Of a stretch of DNA of 64,000 nucleotides, positions 48,548-58,045 are shown one piece after another. The stretch spans positions 1 to 64,000 of the forward strand of contig NZ_BQUV01000002.1 in assembly GCF_022835695.1 (NCBI RefSeq), written 5' to 3'. Both the position numbers and the translations under genes were made by a program. The notes below the pieces were generated by a model. It did no database searches. It saw only the letters and a list, made by a program, of their open reading frames with translations, and was not told the origin of the DNA. Each line of letters opens with the position of its first letter. Position 1 is the stretch's first letter. The stretch is from Bradyrhizobium sp. Ce-3. GTDB taxonomy: Bacteria > Pseudomonadota > Alphaproteobacteria > Rhizobiales > Xanthobacteraceae.

Positions 48548-51500
48548 TCATTCCGCAGGCTGGGTCGCGGTTCTCTCATTCTGCGCGGCGCTGCCGGCAT
48601 GCCCGTACCGTGCATAGAGCGCGGGCAGCACGGCAAGCGTCAGCAGGGTCGCGCTGATCAGGCCGCCGATCACGACGGTGGCGAGCGGCTTCTGCACCTC
48701 GGCGCCGGTGCCGGTGGCGAATGCCATCGGCACAAAGCCGAGCGAGGCGACCAGCGCGGTCATCACCACGGGCCGGAAGCGGGTGAGGGCGCCTTGCTCG
48801 ATGGCCTCCCGCATCGGCACGCCCTGATCGCGCAATTGCCTGATGAAGCTCAGCATCACGAGCCCGTTCAGCACCGCAACGCCCGACAGCGCGATGAAGC
48901 CGACTGCCGCCGAGATCGAGAACGGCATGCCGCGCAGCAACAGCGCGGCGATGCCGCCTGTCAGCGCCAGCGGTACCGCGCTGAACACCAGGAGCGCATC
49001 GCGCACTGACCCCATCGCCGCCAGCAGCAGCAGGAAGATCATGGCGAAGCAGGCCGGCACCACGACGGCGAGGCGCTGGCGCGCCGCCGCGAGATTCTCC
49101 GACTGCCCGCCCCAGGTCATCCAGCAGCCGGGCGGCAGCTGCACCGATTGCGCCACCCTTGCCTGGGCTTCCTCGACCACCGAGCCGAGATCGCGGCCGC
49201 GGACATTGGCCGTCACCACGATGCGGCGCTTGCCGTTCTCGCGGCTGATCTGGTTCGGCCCCTCGGTGAAGGAGAATTGCGCGACGCGGTTGAGCGGCAG
49301 GCTCTGTACCGGCGAACTCGGCGTCGCCTTCGGCAAGGCGACCGGCAGATTGCTCAACGCCTCGAGATCGGAGCGCACGCTCTCCGGCAACCGCACCACG
49401 ATGTCGAAGCTGCGATCGCCCTCGTACACGACGCCGGCATCCTGGCCGCCGACCGCGGCACCGATCACATCCTGGACTGCCGAGACACTGAGCCCACGCC
49501 GCGCAATCGCCGCCTTGTCGACCTTGATCTCGAGCACGGGCAGGCCGCTGGCCTGCTCGACCTTGACATCGGTCGCGCCCCGCACGCCGCGCAGCGCGGA
49601 TGCAACCTGGTTGGCGGCCTTCTGCATCGGCTCGAACTCGTCGCCGAACACCTTGACCGCGATGTCGCCGCGAACGCCGGCGAGCAATTCGTTGAAGCGC
49701 ATCTGGATCGGCTGGGTGAACTCATAGACGTTGCCGGGCAGGCGGCCGACCGCCTTCGAGATCTCCTCGATCAGCTGCTCCTTGGTCAGCGATGGATCGG
49801 GCCACTGCGCGCGCGGCTTCAGGATGATGAAGGTGTCGGACGCGTTCGGCGGCATCGGGTCGCTTGCCACCTCCGCGGTGCCGGTCTTGGAGAAGACGAA
49901 TGACACCTGCGGGAAGCGGCTGACGGCCTTTTCGACCGAGAGCTGCATCGCCTGCGACTGCGACAGCCCCGTGCTCGGAATCCGCAGCGCGTGCATGGCG
50001 ATGTTCTTCTCGTCGAGCGAGGGGATGAACTCCTGGCCGAGGCGGAAGAACCCGAACAGGGCGGTGGCGAACAGCACCACCGCCACGGCGATGATGGGCA
50101 GGGGCGTTGCCACCGCGCGCCGGAGCAGCGGGCTGTACCCGCGCTTCAGTGCGGCGACGAGCCAGTTCTCCTTCTCCTGCACGCGGCCGGTGATGCCGAT
50201 CGCGATCAGTGCCGGCACCAGCGTCAGCGACAGCACGAACGCGGCCGCGAGCGCGAGGATCACGGTCAGCGCCATCGGCTCGAACATCTTGCCCTCGACG
50301 CCGGTGAAGGTGAGCAATGGCACATAGACCAGCAGGATGATGGCCTGGCCGTACAGGCTCGGCTGCACCATTTCGACGGCGGAGGCCCGCACGGTCGCCA
50401 GCCGCTCGTCGCGCGTCAGCACGCGGCCGAGCGCGTGCTGCTTCTCGGCAAGGTGACGCAGGCTGTTCTCGGTGATGATGACGGCGCCGTCGACGATCAG
50501 GCCGAAATCCAGCGCGCCGAGGCTCATCAGATTGGCGCTGATGCGCCCTTGCCACATGCCGATGGCGGTCATCAGCATCGCGATCGGGATCACCAGCGCC
50601 GTGATCAGCGCCGCCCGGAAGTTACCGAGAAGCACAAAGAGCACCGCGATCACGAGCAGCGCGCCTTCTGAGAGGTTGCGCGCGACGGTGCCGACCGTCG
50701 CATCGACCAGCTGGGTGCGATCGAGCACGGTCTCGACCTTGACGCCCGCCGGCAACGACGGCGTGATCGCGCGCAGCTTGGCGTCGACCGCGGCCGACAC
50801 CGTACGGCTGTTGGCGCCGATCAGCATCAGGGCGGTGCCGACCACGACCTCGCGGCCGTTCTCGCTGGCGCTGCCGGTGCGCGTCTCGCCGCCGATCGAG
50901 AGCGTTGCGAGGTCGCGGATCCGGACCGGGACGCCGCCGCGCGTGGTGACGACGACGGCGCCGAGTTCCTCGATGTTCTCGAGCCGGCCGCCGGAGCGGA
51001 CCACGAAGCCTTCGCCATTGCGTTCGATATAGCGTGCGCCGCGGCTGACATTGTTGGTCTCGATCGCCTTGGCGACGTCGGCGAACGTCAGCCCGAGCGC
51101 GATCAGCTTCGCCGCATCGGGATGGACCTGGTACTGCTTGAGGTAGCCGCCGATCGAATCGACGCCGGCGACGCCCGGCACCATCTTGATCTGCGGCTTG
51201 ATGATCCAGTCCTGCACCGTGCGCAGATAGGCGTCCTTCTCGACCTCGCTCTGCAGCACCTGGCCGTCCGCCGTCAGGAAGCGGCCGTCGCTCTGCAGGC
51301 CCGGCGCACCGTCGGTCTGCACCGTCTGGCCGGAGTAATGCACGGTCCACATGTAGATTTCGCCGAGGCCCGTCGAGGTCGGCCCGATCCGCGGCTCGAT
51401 GCCTTGCGGCAGGCGCGCGCGCACTTCGGTGAGGCGCTCGCCGACCTGCTGGCGGGCGAAATAGATATCGGTGGCTTCGCTGAACACCGCCGTGATCTGC

Positions 51501-51772
51501 GAGAACCCGTTGCGGGAGAGCGAGCGTGTGCTTTCCAGCCCCGGCGCGCCGGCCAGCGCCGTTTCGATCGGGAAGGTGATCTGCTTCTCAATTTCCGCCG
51601 GCGACAGCGCCGGGGCCACGGTGTTGATCTGGACCTGCTTGTTGGTGATGTCAGGCACCGCGTCGATCGGCAGCTTGGTCAAGGCGAGGCCGCCGAAGAA
51701 CATCAGGATCGCCGCCAGGGTGACGACCAGCCAGCGCCGCTGGATCGCCAGACCGATGATGCGCTCAATCAT
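48548..51772 (-). CDS. Heavy-metal efflux RND pump, CzcA/CusA family (1074 aa)
   Basis: This is an inner-membrane trimeric pump with twelve helices and two large periplasmic domains. The helix-4 motif is DFGLIVDGAVIITEN at residues 422-436, with Asp422 and Asp428 as proton relay. This DFG..DGA version is the one seen in divalent-cation pumps (Co/Zn/Cd/Ni; CzcA, CnrA type) rather than Cu/Ag CusA. It overlaps the adaptor gene by eight bases. No outer-membrane partner is present. Confidence 0.95.
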   Translation of the reverse strand: MIERIIGLAIQRRWLVVTLAAILMFFGGLALTKLPIDAVPDITNKQVQINTVAPALSPAEIEKQITFPIETALAGAPGLESTRSLSRNGFSQITAVFSEATDIYFARQQVGERLTEVRARLPQGIEPRIGPTSTGLGEIYMWTVHYSGQTVQTDGAPGLQSDGRFLTADGQVLQSEVEKDAYLRTVQDWIIKPQIKMVPGVAGVDSIGGYLKQYQVHPDAAKLIALGLTFADVAKAIETNNVSRGARYIERNGEGFVVRSGGRLENIEELGAVVVTTRGGVPVRIRDLATLSIGGETRTGSASENGREVVVGTALMLIGANSRTVSAAVDAKLRAITPSLPAGVKVETVLDRTQLVDATVGTVARNLSEGALLVIAVLFVLLGNFRAALITALVIPIAMLMTAIGMWQGRISANLMSLGALDFGLIVDGAVIITENSLRHLAEKQHALGRVLTRDERLATVRASAVEMVQPSLYGQAIILLVYVPLLTFTGVEGKMFEPMALTVILALAAAFVLSLTLVPALIAIGITGRVQEKENWLVAALKRGYSPLLRRAVATPLPIIAVAVVLFATALFGFFRLGQEFIPSLDEKNIAMHALRIPSTGLSQSQAMQLSVEKAVSRFPQVSFVFSKTGTAEVASDPMPPNASDTFIILKPRAQWPDPSLTKEQLIEEISKAVGRLPGNVYEFTQPIQMRFNELLAGVRGDIAVKVFGDEFEPMQKAANQVASALRGVRGATDVKVEQASGLPVLEIKVDKAAIARRGLSVSAVQDVIGAAVGGQDAGVVYEGDRSFDIVVRLPESVRSDLEALSNLPVALPKATPSSPVQSLPLNRVAQFSFTEGPNQISRENGKRRIVVTANVRGRDLGSVVEEAQARVAQSVQLPPGCWMTWGGQSENLAAARQRLAVVVPACFAMIFLLLLAAMGSVRDALLVFSAVPLALTGGIAALLLRGMPFSISAAVGFIALSGVAVLNGLVMLSFIRQLRDQGVPMREAIEQGALTRFRPVVMTALVASLGFVPMAFATGTGAEVQKPLATVVIGGLISATLLTLAVLPALYARYGHAGSAAQNERTATQPAE

Positions 51773-52985
51773 GGCCGTGCTCCGCCTCGTCCTTCTCGAC
51801 CTCGGCCTTCAGCGTGAAGGTGTTCTGCACCGCGATGGTCTCGCCGGCGGCAAGGCCGCTGACGATCTCGATATCGTCGTCGTCCTCGCGGCCGGTCCGT
51901 ACCGACCTCGCCTCGAAGCCGTCGGCATCGCGCACGAACACGGTCGGTGTTCCCTTGATGGTTTGGATCGCCTGCTTCGAGACGATCACGGTCGACGCCG
52001 CGCCTGACAGTGGGACCTCGGCGGTCACGAAGGTGCCCGGCTTCCAGCGGTGATCCTTGTTGGGCAGGGTCGCGATCACGCGGGCGTTGCGGGTCTCGCG
52101 GTCGAGCAGGGGGCTGACGAAGATCACGCCGGCATTGGCTTCATCCTCGGTGCCGATGGCGCGGATCTTCACCGAAACGCCTTCGCGGACCGCGTTGATG
52201 TCCTCCGGCGAAACCGCCAGATCGACCCAGATGTCGTCGAGATTGACGATGACGTAGAGCTCGCTTTCCTGGCCTTCGCGCCCGATCAATCCGCCGAGAT
52301 CGACGCGCCGCTCGGACACCCGGCCGCTGATCGGCGCACGCAGGAACTGGGTCCGCAGGCTTTCCGGCGGCTGGTTGGGCAGATCGGCGATCTCGCTATC
52401 CGACAGTCCGAGCGCAAACAGCTTCTGCCGCGCGCCGTCGAGCTTGATCTGGGCGTCGTTCGCGCTCAGCCGGGTGCGCAGGAACTCGTTCTCCGACACG
52501 ATGCGGGTCTCGACCAGCGTCTTCTGCCGGGCGTACAGGGTCTGCTGCAGATCGTTGGTCAGCCGCGCGGCGAGGTATTCGCTCTTGGCGTCGGCAACCT
52601 CGCGGCTCTCGATCGCGGCGACGATCTCGCCCTTCTCGACCACGTCGCCGAGACGCTTGCGCAGTTCCGTGACGGTTGCGAGCACACGGACCGAGACGCG
52701 GCCGATATGGTCGGCGTCGGGGATCAGCGATCCCGGCGCCAGGAAATGCCGCTTCAGCATGCCGCCGCTGGTTTGCGCGAGCGTGATGCCGGATTCGCGA
52801 ATCTGGTCATCGCTCAGCTCGATATGTCCAGGCGCTTCATGCTTGGCCCCGGATTTCTCTGGATCAGCGGTCGCAATCTCCTGCGACGCCGGGAATTTGA
52901 GCGGCCAGCCGATGCCTCCGGCGGCCAGAAAGACCAGTGCAATGCCGGCGGCGACGCCGGCGAAAAATAGAACAACCCGTTTCAT
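51765..52985 (-). CDS. Periplasmic adaptor (membrane-fusion) subunit of the RND pump (406 aa)
   Basis: An N-terminal anchor (about 4-25, VVLFFAGVAAGIALVFLAAGG), then a lipoyl/hairpin/beta-barrel order: RVSVRVLATVTELRKRLGDVV near 98, a helical hairpin around 140-200, and GTFVTAEVPLSG near 320. Two HisAsp-rich spots (KHEAPGHIE near 49, and the C-terminal EAEHGHD) may catch metals. The gene overlaps the pump gene and follows the 122-residue protein gene. Confidence 0.93.
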   Translation of the reverse strand: MKRVVLFFAGVAAGIALVFLAAGGIGWPLKFPASQEIATADPEKSGAKHEAPGHIELSDDQIRESGITLAQTSGGMLKRHFLAPGSLIPDADHIGRVSVRVLATVTELRKRLGDVVEKGEIVAAIESREVADAKSEYLAARLTNDLQQTLYARQKTLVETRIVSENEFLRTRLSANDAQIKLDGARQKLFALGLSDSEIADLPNQPPESLRTQFLRAPISGRVSERRVDLGGLIGREGQESELYVIVNLDDIWVDLAVSPEDINAVREGVSVKIRAIGTEDEANAGVIFVSPLLDRETRNARVIATLPNKDHRWKPGTFVTAEVPLSGAASTVIVSKQAIQTIKGTPTVFVRDADGFEARSVRTGREDDDDIEIVSGLAAGETIAVQNTFTLKAEVEKDEAEHGHD

Positions 52986-53099
52986 ATGCGCCTCTCCGCA
53001 GCGCCGGCCATTCGGCCGTGCGCTGTCGCGACATCGATCTGTGCGGAAGCGTGCGCGCTGCCCAATGGCAGTCGCGCACGGCCGGTCATGCCGACCGGA

Positions 53100-53468
53100 T
53101 CAGGCGCGGGGTGGTTTGAAGGGAGAGAGGCGCTCGGCCGATGCCGGCAGCTCGATGCTGCCGTCCCCATAGCGATGCGGCGCATAGGCGATGGGGAACG
53201 CGGTTTCCTGCGCAGCGACCGAGGCGACGTGCGTCAGGCAATGATCGCCATGCGGCGAAGCCGGATGGGCGGGAGCCTTGCCGCCGGTGTCGTTGATCGA
53301 CTGTGCGATCGCGAAGCCGGCAGCTGCATCGTCATCGCCGTCGAAGGCCCAGCCGTGGAAGAACGACAGCACGAGCGCAAGCGAGATCAGTCCCGCAAGC
53401 AGGCTGCGCCAGCGGCGCGATCCCGTTGCGCGAGAGGAAGACTGAATCATGCTGCGCGAAACGTCCAT
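53100..53468 (-). CDS. Small periplasmic His-containing protein of the efflux operon (122 aa)
   Basis: A basic N-terminus and one hydrophobic segment (about 20-40, SLLAGLISLALVLSFFHGW) are followed by a mature part with HPASPHGDHCLTHVASV, several His and one Cys. It resembles the small proteins that precede metal-RND genes (CopI/CzcI-like) and probably binds metal in the periplasm. Same strand, 114 bases before the adaptor gene. Confidence 0.75.
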   Translation of the reverse strand: MDVSRSMIQSSSRATGSRRWRSLLAGLISLALVLSFFHGWAFDGDDDAAAGFAIAQSINDTGGKAPAHPASPHGDHCLTHVASVAAQETAFPIAYAPHRYGDGSIELPASAERLSPFKPPRA

Positions 53469-53542
53469 GGCGCCTACTTAGCGCCGTGGCCGCGTGCATT
53501 CAAGTTTGTCGCCGCGACACATTGGCCGTGGATGCTATAACA

Positions 53543-53770
53543 TTACACGCTGTCGGCGGTTCGGCGCAGCAACCACCGGCGCGCGGCGACGACGGCCCAG
53601 ATCGCTTCGACGAGGCCGAACGGCCACGCGCCCTGCAGGAAACCGTAGGCCGAGCCGAGAGCGCAGGACACCGCGAAGGCCAGGATGAACCACGGGCTGC
53701 GATCTTCGGCTGCGTAGCAGACCAGCATCATGGTGACGGCAAACAGGCCGAACAGCGTCAGCGCATCCAT
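53543..53770 (-). CDS. Two-helix small membrane protein (75 aa)
   Basis: ATG 53770 gives MDALTLFGLFAVTMMLVCYAAE and a second helix in WFILAFAVSCALGSAYGFLQ, ending GLVEAIWAVVAARRWL. Proteins with this exact design recur in rhizobial genomes, often near metal-resistance genes; function is unknown. An upstream in-frame ATG at 53878 is less likely since it overlaps the divergent gene. It may form one transcript with the efflux genes. Confidence 0.75.
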   Translation of the reverse strand: MDALTLFGLFAVTMMLVCYAAEDRSPWFILAFAVSCALGSAYGFLQGAWPFGLVEAIWAVVAARRWLLRRTADSV

Positions 53771-53867
53771 TCCGCAGCAGAACTCCGGTTTCAACGGTGT
53801 TGATATCTGAGCATGCCTGGGATGGAATATCCATCCAGCGTCGCCGTCGCCCGAAAGGACCGCCTCC

Positions 53868-54359
53868 ATGAAGCGCATGCATGTTCACGTCGCCGTCAAG
53901 GACATCCCGCAATCGGTCGGCTTCTACTCGGCGCTGTTTGGCGCCGAGCCTTCGGTCGTCAAATCCGACTATGCCAAATGGATGCTCGACGACCCCAGCG
54001 TCAACTTCGCGATCTCGACGCGCGGCCGCGAGCCGGGCCTCGATCATCTCGGCATCCAGGTGGAGAGCGCCGAAGAACTCGGCGAGGTCTATGGACGGCT
54101 GCGCATGGCGGGCGGCGAGGTCATCGAGCAGGGCCAGACCGTGTGCTGCTATGCCAAGTCGGAGAAGTCATGGATCGACGATCCCGCGGGGATCGCCTGG
54201 GAGACCTTCCACACCACCGGCGAGAGCATCGTCTATGGCGACGGCAGCGGCGAGCGGACCGCACGCGTCGCGCATGAGAAGGACGGCAAGCAAGGCGCGT
54301 GTTGCGCCCCGCAGGGCCAGGCGGCAGCGCCCGAGGCTTCGGCTTGCTGCAAGTCGTGA
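53868..54359 (+). CDS. arsI: ArsI-type C-As lyase / CadI-like VOC protein (163 aa)
   Basis: ArsI is a non-haem-iron dioxygenase of the vicinal-oxygen-chelate fold that breaks the C-As bond of methyl- or phenylarsenite. Expected Fe ligands are His5 (HVHVAVKDI), His60 (GLDHLGIQ) and Glu112 (AWETFHT). The As-binding Cys pair is Cys93-Cys94 (TVCCYAKSEKSWIDDP), and the Cys-rich end (ACCAPQG, ACCKS) is typical. ATG 53868 overlaps the divergent frame. It is not in an ars operon. Confidence 0.85.
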   Translation: MKRMHVHVAVKDIPQSVGFYSALFGAEPSVVKSDYAKWMLDDPSVNFAISTRGREPGLDHLGIQVESAEELGEVYGRLRMAGGEVIEQGQTVCCYAKSEKSWIDDPAGIAWETFHTTGESIVYGDGSGERTARVAHEKDGKQGACCAPQGQAAAPEASACCKS

Positions 54360-54403
54360 GCGCCGCGCCTGCGCGCTCGCATGCCAAGGGGGCGAAGCAC
54401 TTG

Positions 54404-54488
54404 TAGCCCGGATGAAGCGCAGCGAAATCCGGGAGCGCACCAACCGCTGAAATATTTCCCGGATTGCGCTTCGCTTCATCCGGGCTAC
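54404..54488. repeat. Palindromic repeat (GTAGCCCGGATGAAGCG type)
   Basis: GTAGCCCGGATGAAGCGCAGCGAAATCCGGG and CCCGGATTGCGCTTCGCTTCATCCGGGCTAC are almost exact reverse complements around a 23-base loop. It follows the arsI stop and may double as its terminator. Confidence 0.85.
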
Positions 54489-54605
54489 GCATCACGAGTG
54501 GAGGCGCCCCGTCGGCGCAACCGGCTACCGCTGTAAGCAAAGGCTTAATGCCTGCGACATATTATCCCGGCGACTATTCCCCTCCGTGCTAACAGCCCCT
54601 TAACC

Positions 54606-55139
54606 ATGCGGCTTTTGCCAATCAAGGACCCTGAGCGGTCCTGGCGTCTCATCAAGGCACAATGGAAGAAGGACGCTGAAGGCGTCGGAGAGGATTTTGC
54701 CACCTTCGGCGGCATCGCTGCCTTTGAAGCTCTGACCGCCAAAGAAGACCCCCAGGGACTCTATCACCTGATCGACGGGGAACGGGTCCATGCGGTCTGC
54801 CAGGTCAGGCGCCTGCTGATGAGCCGCTATTCGGCGCCGGCCCTCAGCGCGCGCTTCATCAATGTGTCTCCGATCTACGATCTGGGCCTCGCGAATACCG
54901 GCGACTATGCGCAGATGCTCGTGGCGCTGTTCTCCGGTGTCGTCTGGCTGTCGCGCGATGCGTTGTCGGCGAACCACATCCGGTTTCTCTTGAAGAGCCC
55001 GGGTGACTCCCAGTTCTTCGCCGCGCTCAAGGCGGTGACGCCGTTCTCGCCATTCTCGAAATTCACCATCGAAGGCGCGCTGATCGAGTGCAGCCTGAGG
55101 GAGACGACGACAGCGTCGCCTGCGGCGGTCGCGTCCTGA
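54606..55139 (+). CDS. Conserved protein of unknown function (177 aa)
   Basis: A soluble, mixed alpha/beta protein starting MRLLPIKDPERSWRLIKAQW with strands ARFINVSPIYDLG and FTIEGALIECSL. The pattern (arginine-rich start, a helix in SGVVWLSRDAL, a C-terminal beta strand) suggests a small acyltransferase- or phenazine-like fold, but this is a guess. No family recognised. It is followed 116 bases later by the GGDEF-EAL gene. Confidence 0.65.
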   Translation: MRLLPIKDPERSWRLIKAQWKKDAEGVGEDFATFGGIAAFEALTAKEDPQGLYHLIDGERVHAVCQVRRLLMSRYSAPALSARFINVSPIYDLGLANTGDYAQMLVALFSGVVWLSRDALSANHIRFLLKSPGDSQFFAALKAVTPFSPFSKFTIEGALIECSLRETTTASPAAVAS

Positions 55140-55254
55140 GCATTTGCCGCCGATCGCGTGCAGGTGCGCATTCACCTTAACCGTCCGATAACTGATTTTC
55201 CTAACGACCCCTTGGGTTGTGCTCCCGTACAAGGGCACGCGCAGGGGCAGGAAA

Positions 55255-57966
55255 ATGTCGGTTGTTTCAACGAACAGCGTGATGCCGGAACACCGGCGGC
55301 TGTCGATCAAAGGTGTGTTGCGCGCCATCAGGATGGGTGCCGTTCAGTGGCTCGTCCTGAGTGCCGCGCTGCTGGTGCTCGCGATCACGCTCGGCACCGG
55401 CTATCTCGCGCTGCAGTTTCGCGAGCGCGCGCTGGAGATGTCCGAACGCGAGCTCAATAACACCGCGCTGCTGCTGTCACGGCATTTCGACCAGCAGCTC
55501 ACCGACCTCCAGCATGTCCACGACGACATCGTGAACTATCTGCGGTCGGAGCAAGTCGAGACCGCCGATCAGTTCGAGAAGAACATGTCGCTGCTGAGCG
55601 CGCACGAGATGCTGCGCACGCGGCTGGCGGCGCTGCCGCATGTCGGCGGGCTCAATCTGTTCAGTGCCAAGGGATGGCTGATCAACTCGTCCGAGATGTG
55701 GCCGGTGCCCGACGTCAGCATCTCCGACCGGCGCTATTTCCAGGAGTTCACCTCGGGACGGCCGACGTCGCCCGTCATCGTCGAGCCGGCGATGAGCAAG
55801 GTGACCGGCAACTGGACCACGATCTTCGCGCGCAAGATCACCGGGCGCAATGGCGAGATCATCGGCTTTGCGAGCCGCGGCGTCGAGCCGAGCCATTTTG
55901 AGGATTTCGTCGCCTCGCTGGCGCTGAGCGGCGACACGGTGATTTCGATGATCCACCGCGACGGCACCATCATTGCGCGCTATCCGCAGGATGTCGACGT
56001 GATCGGCCGCAACATCATCGACCTGCCGGTGTTCCAGAAGGTCATCAGCTTTGGCGGCAACATGTCGGGGCGGTTCCTTGGCGCTTCAGGCGAGGAGAAC
56101 GTCGGTGCGGTCAGATCGCTGTCGCATTTTCCAATCCTGATCCTCGCCACCACGAAGACCTCGAGCGCGCTGGAGGACTGGCGCGCCCAGACCAAGCTGC
56201 AATTCTGCGCGGCCGTGCTGGCGGTGCTGATCATCAGCTTCGCAGTCTTCCTGATCGTCCGCCAGCTGCAGCGGCAGCACGATGCGGCGCAGCGCCGGCT
56301 GTCCGAGAAGAGCCAGCATCTCGACACCGCCATCAACACCATGACGCAGGGGCTGCTGCTGTTCGACGCCTCGGCGCGGCTCGTGATCTGCAACCAGCGA
56401 TACATCGACATGTTCGGCCTGTCGCCCGATGTCGCCAAGCCCGGCTGCTATCTGCGCGATCTGATCCTGCACCGCCAGGCGATCGGCTCGTTCGTCGGCG
56501 ATGTCGACGAATACTGCACGCGGTTCACCAATCCCAAGGGTGACGAGATCCGGGACTCGGTCATCATGACGCCGGACGGCCGCAGCATCCGCCTGATCTA
56601 CAAGCGCGCGCCCGACGGTGGCTGGGCCACCACGCTGGAGGACGTCACCGACGGGCGGCGTGCGCAGGCGCAGATCGAGTATCTGGCGCACTACGACGCG
56701 CTGACCGGTCTGCCGAACCGGACGCTGTTCCAGCGCCACGCGGAAGCGTTGTTGCGCGAAGCGGCGGTGCGCGAGTTCGCGATCCATTACATCGATATCG
56801 ATGAGTTCAAGCGGATCAACGACACGCTGGGCCATCTGATCGGTGACGAATTCCTCCGGCGCGTCGCCGAGAAGCTGCGCCAGTCGGTCGGGTCGAACGA
56901 TTTCATCGCACGGCTCGGCGGCGACGAGTTCGCGATCGTCCAGCACGACATCATGTCGGATGACGATGTCAGCGACCTGGTCGCGCGCGTCTATCAGTCG
57001 CTGCGCACGCCGTTCGATTGCCTTGGCCATTGGCTGTCGAGCGATGCCAGCATCGGCATTGCGATCGCGCCGCGTCACGGCTCCGATCTGTTCGGCCTGC
57101 TCAAATGCGCCGACCTCGCCATGTACGCCGCCAAGGCGGCCGGCCGCAGGACCTATCGGTTCTTCGATCCGGCGATGGAGAAAGAGGCCAATCTGCGCCG
57201 CGCGCTGGAGGCCGATCTGCGAACCGCGTTGGCCGGCGGCGGCTTCGAGCTGCACTACCAGCCGCTGGTCGATCTGCGCAGCGACGAGGTGACCGGCTGC
57301 GAAGCGCTGCTGCGCTGGCGCCATCCGGTGCGCGGCATGATCTCGCCGGCGGACTTCATCCCGGTCGCCGAGGAGACCGGATTGATCGAGGAGATCGGGC
57401 AGTGGGTGCTGCGCACCGCCTGCATCGAGGCCGCCTCCTGGCCGGCGCATGTGCGCCTCGCGGTCAACGTCTCGCCGATCCAGTTCAAGTCGGAGACGCT
57501 GGCGCTGAAGGTTGCGGGTGCGCTCGCCGAGAGCGGGCTCGACCCGCGCCGGCTCGAACTCGAGATCACCGAGGCGGTGCTGATCGCCGATGACGACGCG
57601 GCTTTGGTCACGCTCGGCCAGCTCCGCGCGCTCGGTGTCCACATCGCGCTCGACGATTTCGGCACCGGCTACTCGTCGCTGCAATATCTGCAGCGCTTTC
57701 CGTTCGACAAGATCAAGATCGACCGCAGCTTCGTCAAGGAAGTCACCCGCAACAGCGGCTCGGCCTCGATCATCCGCGCGGTCGTCTCGATCGCCGCCGA
57801 CCGCAACATGATCACGACCGCCGAGGGCGTCGAGACCGATCAGCAGCGCGATACCGTGCAGATGCTCGGCTGCACGCAGATGCAGGGTTATTTGTTCAGC
57901 AGGCCGGTTCCGGCGCAGGATCTCCGGACACTGCTCGCGGCTGATGACGTTGAAGACGCCGCCTGA
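55255..57966 (+). CDS. Periplasmic-sensing GGDEF-EAL protein (903 aa)
   Basis: It makes and/or breaks cyclic-di-GMP. ATG 55255 follows AGGAA. Order: TM helix (31-54), PDC/Cache-type periplasmic sensor (55-310), TM helix (314-337), PAS (about 355-460), GGDEF (from 475; intact GGDEF near 556) and EAL (from 655; intact EALLRW near 683). Both catalytic motifs are whole, so either activity may be switched by the sensor. The next gene is a PPC protein 79 bases on. Confidence 0.95.
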   Translation: MSVVSTNSVMPEHRRLSIKGVLRAIRMGAVQWLVLSAALLVLAITLGTGYLALQFRERALEMSERELNNTALLLSRHFDQQLTDLQHVHDDIVNYLRSEQVETADQFEKNMSLLSAHEMLRTRLAALPHVGGLNLFSAKGWLINSSEMWPVPDVSISDRRYFQEFTSGRPTSPVIVEPAMSKVTGNWTTIFARKITGRNGEIIGFASRGVEPSHFEDFVASLALSGDTVISMIHRDGTIIARYPQDVDVIGRNIIDLPVFQKVISFGGNMSGRFLGASGEENVGAVRSLSHFPILILATTKTSSALEDWRAQTKLQFCAAVLAVLIISFAVFLIVRQLQRQHDAAQRRLSEKSQHLDTAINTMTQGLLLFDASARLVICNQRYIDMFGLSPDVAKPGCYLRDLILHRQAIGSFVGDVDEYCTRFTNPKGDEIRDSVIMTPDGRSIRLIYKRAPDGGWATTLEDVTDGRRAQAQIEYLAHYDALTGLPNRTLFQRHAEALLREAAVREFAIHYIDIDEFKRINDTLGHLIGDEFLRRVAEKLRQSVGSNDFIARLGGDEFAIVQHDIMSDDDVSDLVARVYQSLRTPFDCLGHWLSSDASIGIAIAPRHGSDLFGLLKCADLAMYAAKAAGRRTYRFFDPAMEKEANLRRALEADLRTALAGGGFELHYQPLVDLRSDEVTGCEALLRWRHPVRGMISPADFIPVAEETGLIEEIGQWVLRTACIEAASWPAHVRLAVNVSPIQFKSETLALKVAGALAESGLDPRRLELEITEAVLIADDDAALVTLGQLRALGVHIALDDFGTGYSSLQYLQRFPFDKIKIDRSFVKEVTRNSGSASIIRAVVSIAADRNMITTAEGVETDQQRDTVQMLGCTQMQGYLFSRPVPAQDLRTLLAADDVEDAA

Positions 57967-58045
57967 ACGGCTGTCGCGCCGGTCAGGAACAATCCGCGCC
58001 GTCTCCGATTGGGAGTGAAGGCTCCTGAAAGGCGAGGCGGCGCAA

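Noticed and set aside
57986-58010. GGAAC-N16-GATT upstream of the PPC gene
   Set aside because: The -10 part (GATT) does not match CGTT.
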